NCBI GenBank assembly: GCA_016927115.1
Contig: JAFGNH010000053.1
Span: 1 to 33,686 of the forward strand
Direction of reading: 5' to 3'
Length of the DNA: 33,686 nt
From: Anaerolineales bacterium
GTDB taxonomy: Bacteria; Chloroflexota; Anaerolineae; Anaerolineales; E44-bin32
Of this stretch, positions 32,106 to 33,686 are shown piece after piece (position 1 is the stretch's first letter; the number at the start of each line of letters is the position of its first letter). The notes beneath the pieces were generated by a model. That model had not been told where the DNA came from. It did not search any database and was given only the letters and a program-made list of their open reading frames with translations. The translations under genes and the position numbers were made by a program.

Positions 32106-33626
32106 TCAACTCTTTATGATCCTCCGAGCAACTTTATAGGAAGAAGGCAGCACATTGGCAACCCCGCCGCCGCTCTCGCTCTGCTGGCCGATGAACCACA
32201 ATCCTTCGACCGGGGTTTTGTGTTCGAGATAGGTTTTGTTCATCACGGGAGCCAGCCCGCCGAAAGCATGGTGTCTGGCATGAGTCAGTTCCCTGAAATC
32301 AGCGGGTGTGAAAATCACGCGGGTTCTTGTATGCTCGCTCAAACCGGGTATGTACTTCTCTGTATAGGTCACCAGCCTGTCGGCAAACTCCTCCCTGCGT
32401 TCCTCCCAGGTGCCCTCGTTCAGCGTATCCGGGCAGATCGTGTACACCGTCAGGGTGTGGCGGCCTTCGGGAGCCATCTCCGGGGAGTGCAAGGTGGGTA
32501 CGTGTACGACAAAACCATCCCGCCCTTCGTGGTATTCGCCGTTCTGGGCGTCTTTAATGGCATTTTCCAGATCGTAAGTGCCGTAGTAATAGGTGACAGG
32601 TCCATGGACAAAGGGTGTGGGGTCCATATCGATCCCCAGATGCACCATGAACACGGAATCCATCAGGGTCTGGTTTTCGACAAGTTCGGCATATTCTGCT
32701 GTCAGGTTCTCCCTGCCGATCAGTTTGAAGAATATCTGCTCGGCGTCTCCCGAAGCCAGCACCACATCGGCAGGAAAAAACTCGCCGCCGACCCGAACAC
32801 CGGTCACCTTGTTACCCTCGACCACGATTTTTTCCACCGGGCTTTCTACCGCGATCTTTCCGCCCAGGCTTTCAATCAGGCTGATTATCGGACCGGTCAG
32901 GTTCTTGATGCCGCCCAGCATGCTGTAGAGATAGAGCAGGTCGGTGTTGGGGCCGAGCGATTTCGGGATGCGCTTGTCGAAGGACAGCTCGGAATTGAGG
33001 GCAAAGATTCCCAGCCCCAGGAAGTCTGAAGGCGGGGTGAAAAAATCGGCCAGGATGGAAGTGAAGACCATTTTGAGTTTTTCGGATTTGAAATAGGAGC
33101 TCATTAGTTTCTCAGCGCTCCATTTGGCCTTGGGGAGCAGGGGGAGCAGCGTCCAGTACAGGCGCGCCATGGTGAGGGTTTTTGCAAGGCCGCTTTGCCT
33201 GTCAGCTTTGCGCCCGAAGGTCATCAGTTTCGTAAAGCGCAGGTAGTCTTTCCAGTACTTATCCAGCCCCCTGGCTTCTTCCGGGAACTGCTTTTTTAGG
33301 AAGTCCATGCGCCATTTCGGGCCTCCGTATGTTTCAGGCGTGCGGATTTCATAATCCGGGAAAACGTAGCCGCGCTGGTCGATTTTGGATGAGACCTGGT
33401 CGTAGATCCCGAGTTCGTCCAGGATCTGGCCTATTGGTTCGTTCTTGCCAAAACCTTCGAGCATCAACTGCCCCAGGTCCCACTGAAAGCCGTCCTTTTC
33501 GATCGTGGCGGCCACCCCTCCGGGGCGATGGTACTGTTCGAAAATGGTGACTTCAAACCCTTCTTTTGCGAGCGCTGCGCCCGCTGTCAATCCTGCGATG
33601 CCCGAACCTATGATGATGGCTTTCAT
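32106..33626 (-). CDS. Phytoene-desaturase/CrtI-like FAD-dependent oxidoreductase
   Basis: An NAD(P)/FAD flavoprotein of 506 residues. The dinucleotide motif GSGIAGLTAG lies at residues 8-17, followed by the FEQYHRPGG ribose-binding segment. The C-terminal FAD motif is EGLWFIGQQSESGGGVANVLPSSY. The length and the two ends fit the phytoene desaturase / carotenoid isomerase (CrtI/CrtISO) superfamily. Bacterial relatives also include retinol saturase-like enzymes and amine oxidases. No carotenoid gene is in the window, so the substrate is open. AGGAGA lies five bases before the ATG. Confidence 0.9.
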   Translation of the reverse strand: MKAIIIGSGIAGLTAGAALAKEGFEVTIFEQYHRPGGVAATIEKDGFQWDLGQLMLEGFGKNEPIGQILDELGIYDQVSSKIDQRGYVFPDYEIRTPETYGGPKWRMDFLKKQFPEEARGLDKYWKDYLRFTKLMTFGRKADRQSGLAKTLTMARLYWTLLPLLPKAKWSAEKLMSSYFKSEKLKMVFTSILADFFTPPSDFLGLGIFALNSELSFDKRIPKSLGPNTDLLYLYSMLGGIKNLTGPIISLIESLGGKIAVESPVEKIVVEGNKVTGVRVGGEFFPADVVLASGDAEQIFFKLIGRENLTAEYAELVENQTLMDSVFMVHLGIDMDPTPFVHGPVTYYYGTYDLENAIKDAQNGEYHEGRDGFVVHVPTLHSPEMAPEGRHTLTVYTICPDTLNEGTWEERREEFADRLVTYTEKYIPGLSEHTRTRVIFTPADFRELTHARHHAFGGLAPVMNKTYLEHKTPVEGLWFIGQQSESGGGVANVLPSSYKVARRIIKS

Positions 33627-33686
33627 GATTATCTCCTGTAGTATGCTGGGAAAATTATATATCTACAGGTGTATTCGAGGGAAGCG

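Noticed and set aside
31650..33029. 459-codon plus-strand frame opposite the methyltransferase and flavoprotein genes
   Set aside because: It crosses two well-supported minus-strand genes and the gap between them, with no start signal or family likeness.
1..33686. CRISPR array, tRNA, rRNA, integrase or transposase
   Set aside because: I scanned for regularly spaced direct repeats, for the T-loop consensus of tRNAs and for transposase motifs, and saw none on either strand.

Overview
The window comes from a bacterium of intermediate G+C content that uses good Shine-Dalgarno sites. No rRNA, tRNA, CRISPR array, integrase or transposase was seen. Several proteins have a Chloroflexota (Anaerolineae-like) flavour: a formylglycine-enzyme-like protein with a CDVNCP segment, an OtsA with the KEGP/ILSERAGA sequence style, a long TspO-like membrane protein and a DUF1475/DUF3159 gene pair. 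The phylum is an inference from remembered family distributions and is only moderately secure.

Left end (1-3.6 kb): a type I restriction-modification hsdM-hsdS pair on the minus strand, with hsdS cut by the window edge and no hsdR visible. Divergent from it is an A+T-rich N-acetylmuramoyl-L-alanine amidase with an SH3 domain and no signal peptide. This part looks like an acquired defence or phage-type segment. 3.7-8.7 kb: three minus-strand metabolic genes: an SDR oxidoreductase, a large GH31 glycosidase with an unrecognised C-terminal extension, and a TIGR01777 epimerase-like protein. 9.0-12.6 kb: plus-strand membrane and lipid-type genes (TspO-like, DegV, three small membrane proteins), with a minisatellite where two of them overlap, then a tiny minus-strand membrane protein.

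12.95-18.35 kb: the most coherent unit, a tightly packed four-gene minus-strand operon in the order GH63-like glucosidase, otsA, GT4 glycosyltransferase, otsB. OtsA and OtsB would make trehalose from UDP-glucose and glucose-6-phosphate. The glycosyltransferase and glucosidase suggest that a further glycoside is made or recycled. 18.8-22.3 kb: a possibly decaying formylglycine-enzyme-like gene, then an MtaD-type deaminase of SAH/MTA and a Cys/Met-metabolism PLP enzyme, which fit together in sulfur amino-acid turnover.

22.6-33.6 kb: mostly single accessory genes. They are an orphan BtrH-like protein, an SDR, a DUF4013 membrane protein, a DUF7000-like protein, three tandem TIGR04076 paralogues, an isochorismatase-fold hydrolase, a rubredoxin-knuckle/metallo-beta-lactamase fusion, a zinc-independent alcohol dehydrogenase, two ICMT-type membrane methyltransferases and a phytoene-desaturase-like flavoprotein.

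The main non-coding structure is a dispersed palindromic element with an AGACC-N-GGTCT core. It lies at two gene 3' ends about 18.6 kb apart (near 3.73 kb and 22.34-22.43 kb) and shares 17 exact bases. At the second site two copies form a long inverted repeat. The window reads as ordinary chromosome with accessory patches. I found no clearly new defence system, but several structures deserve a check.
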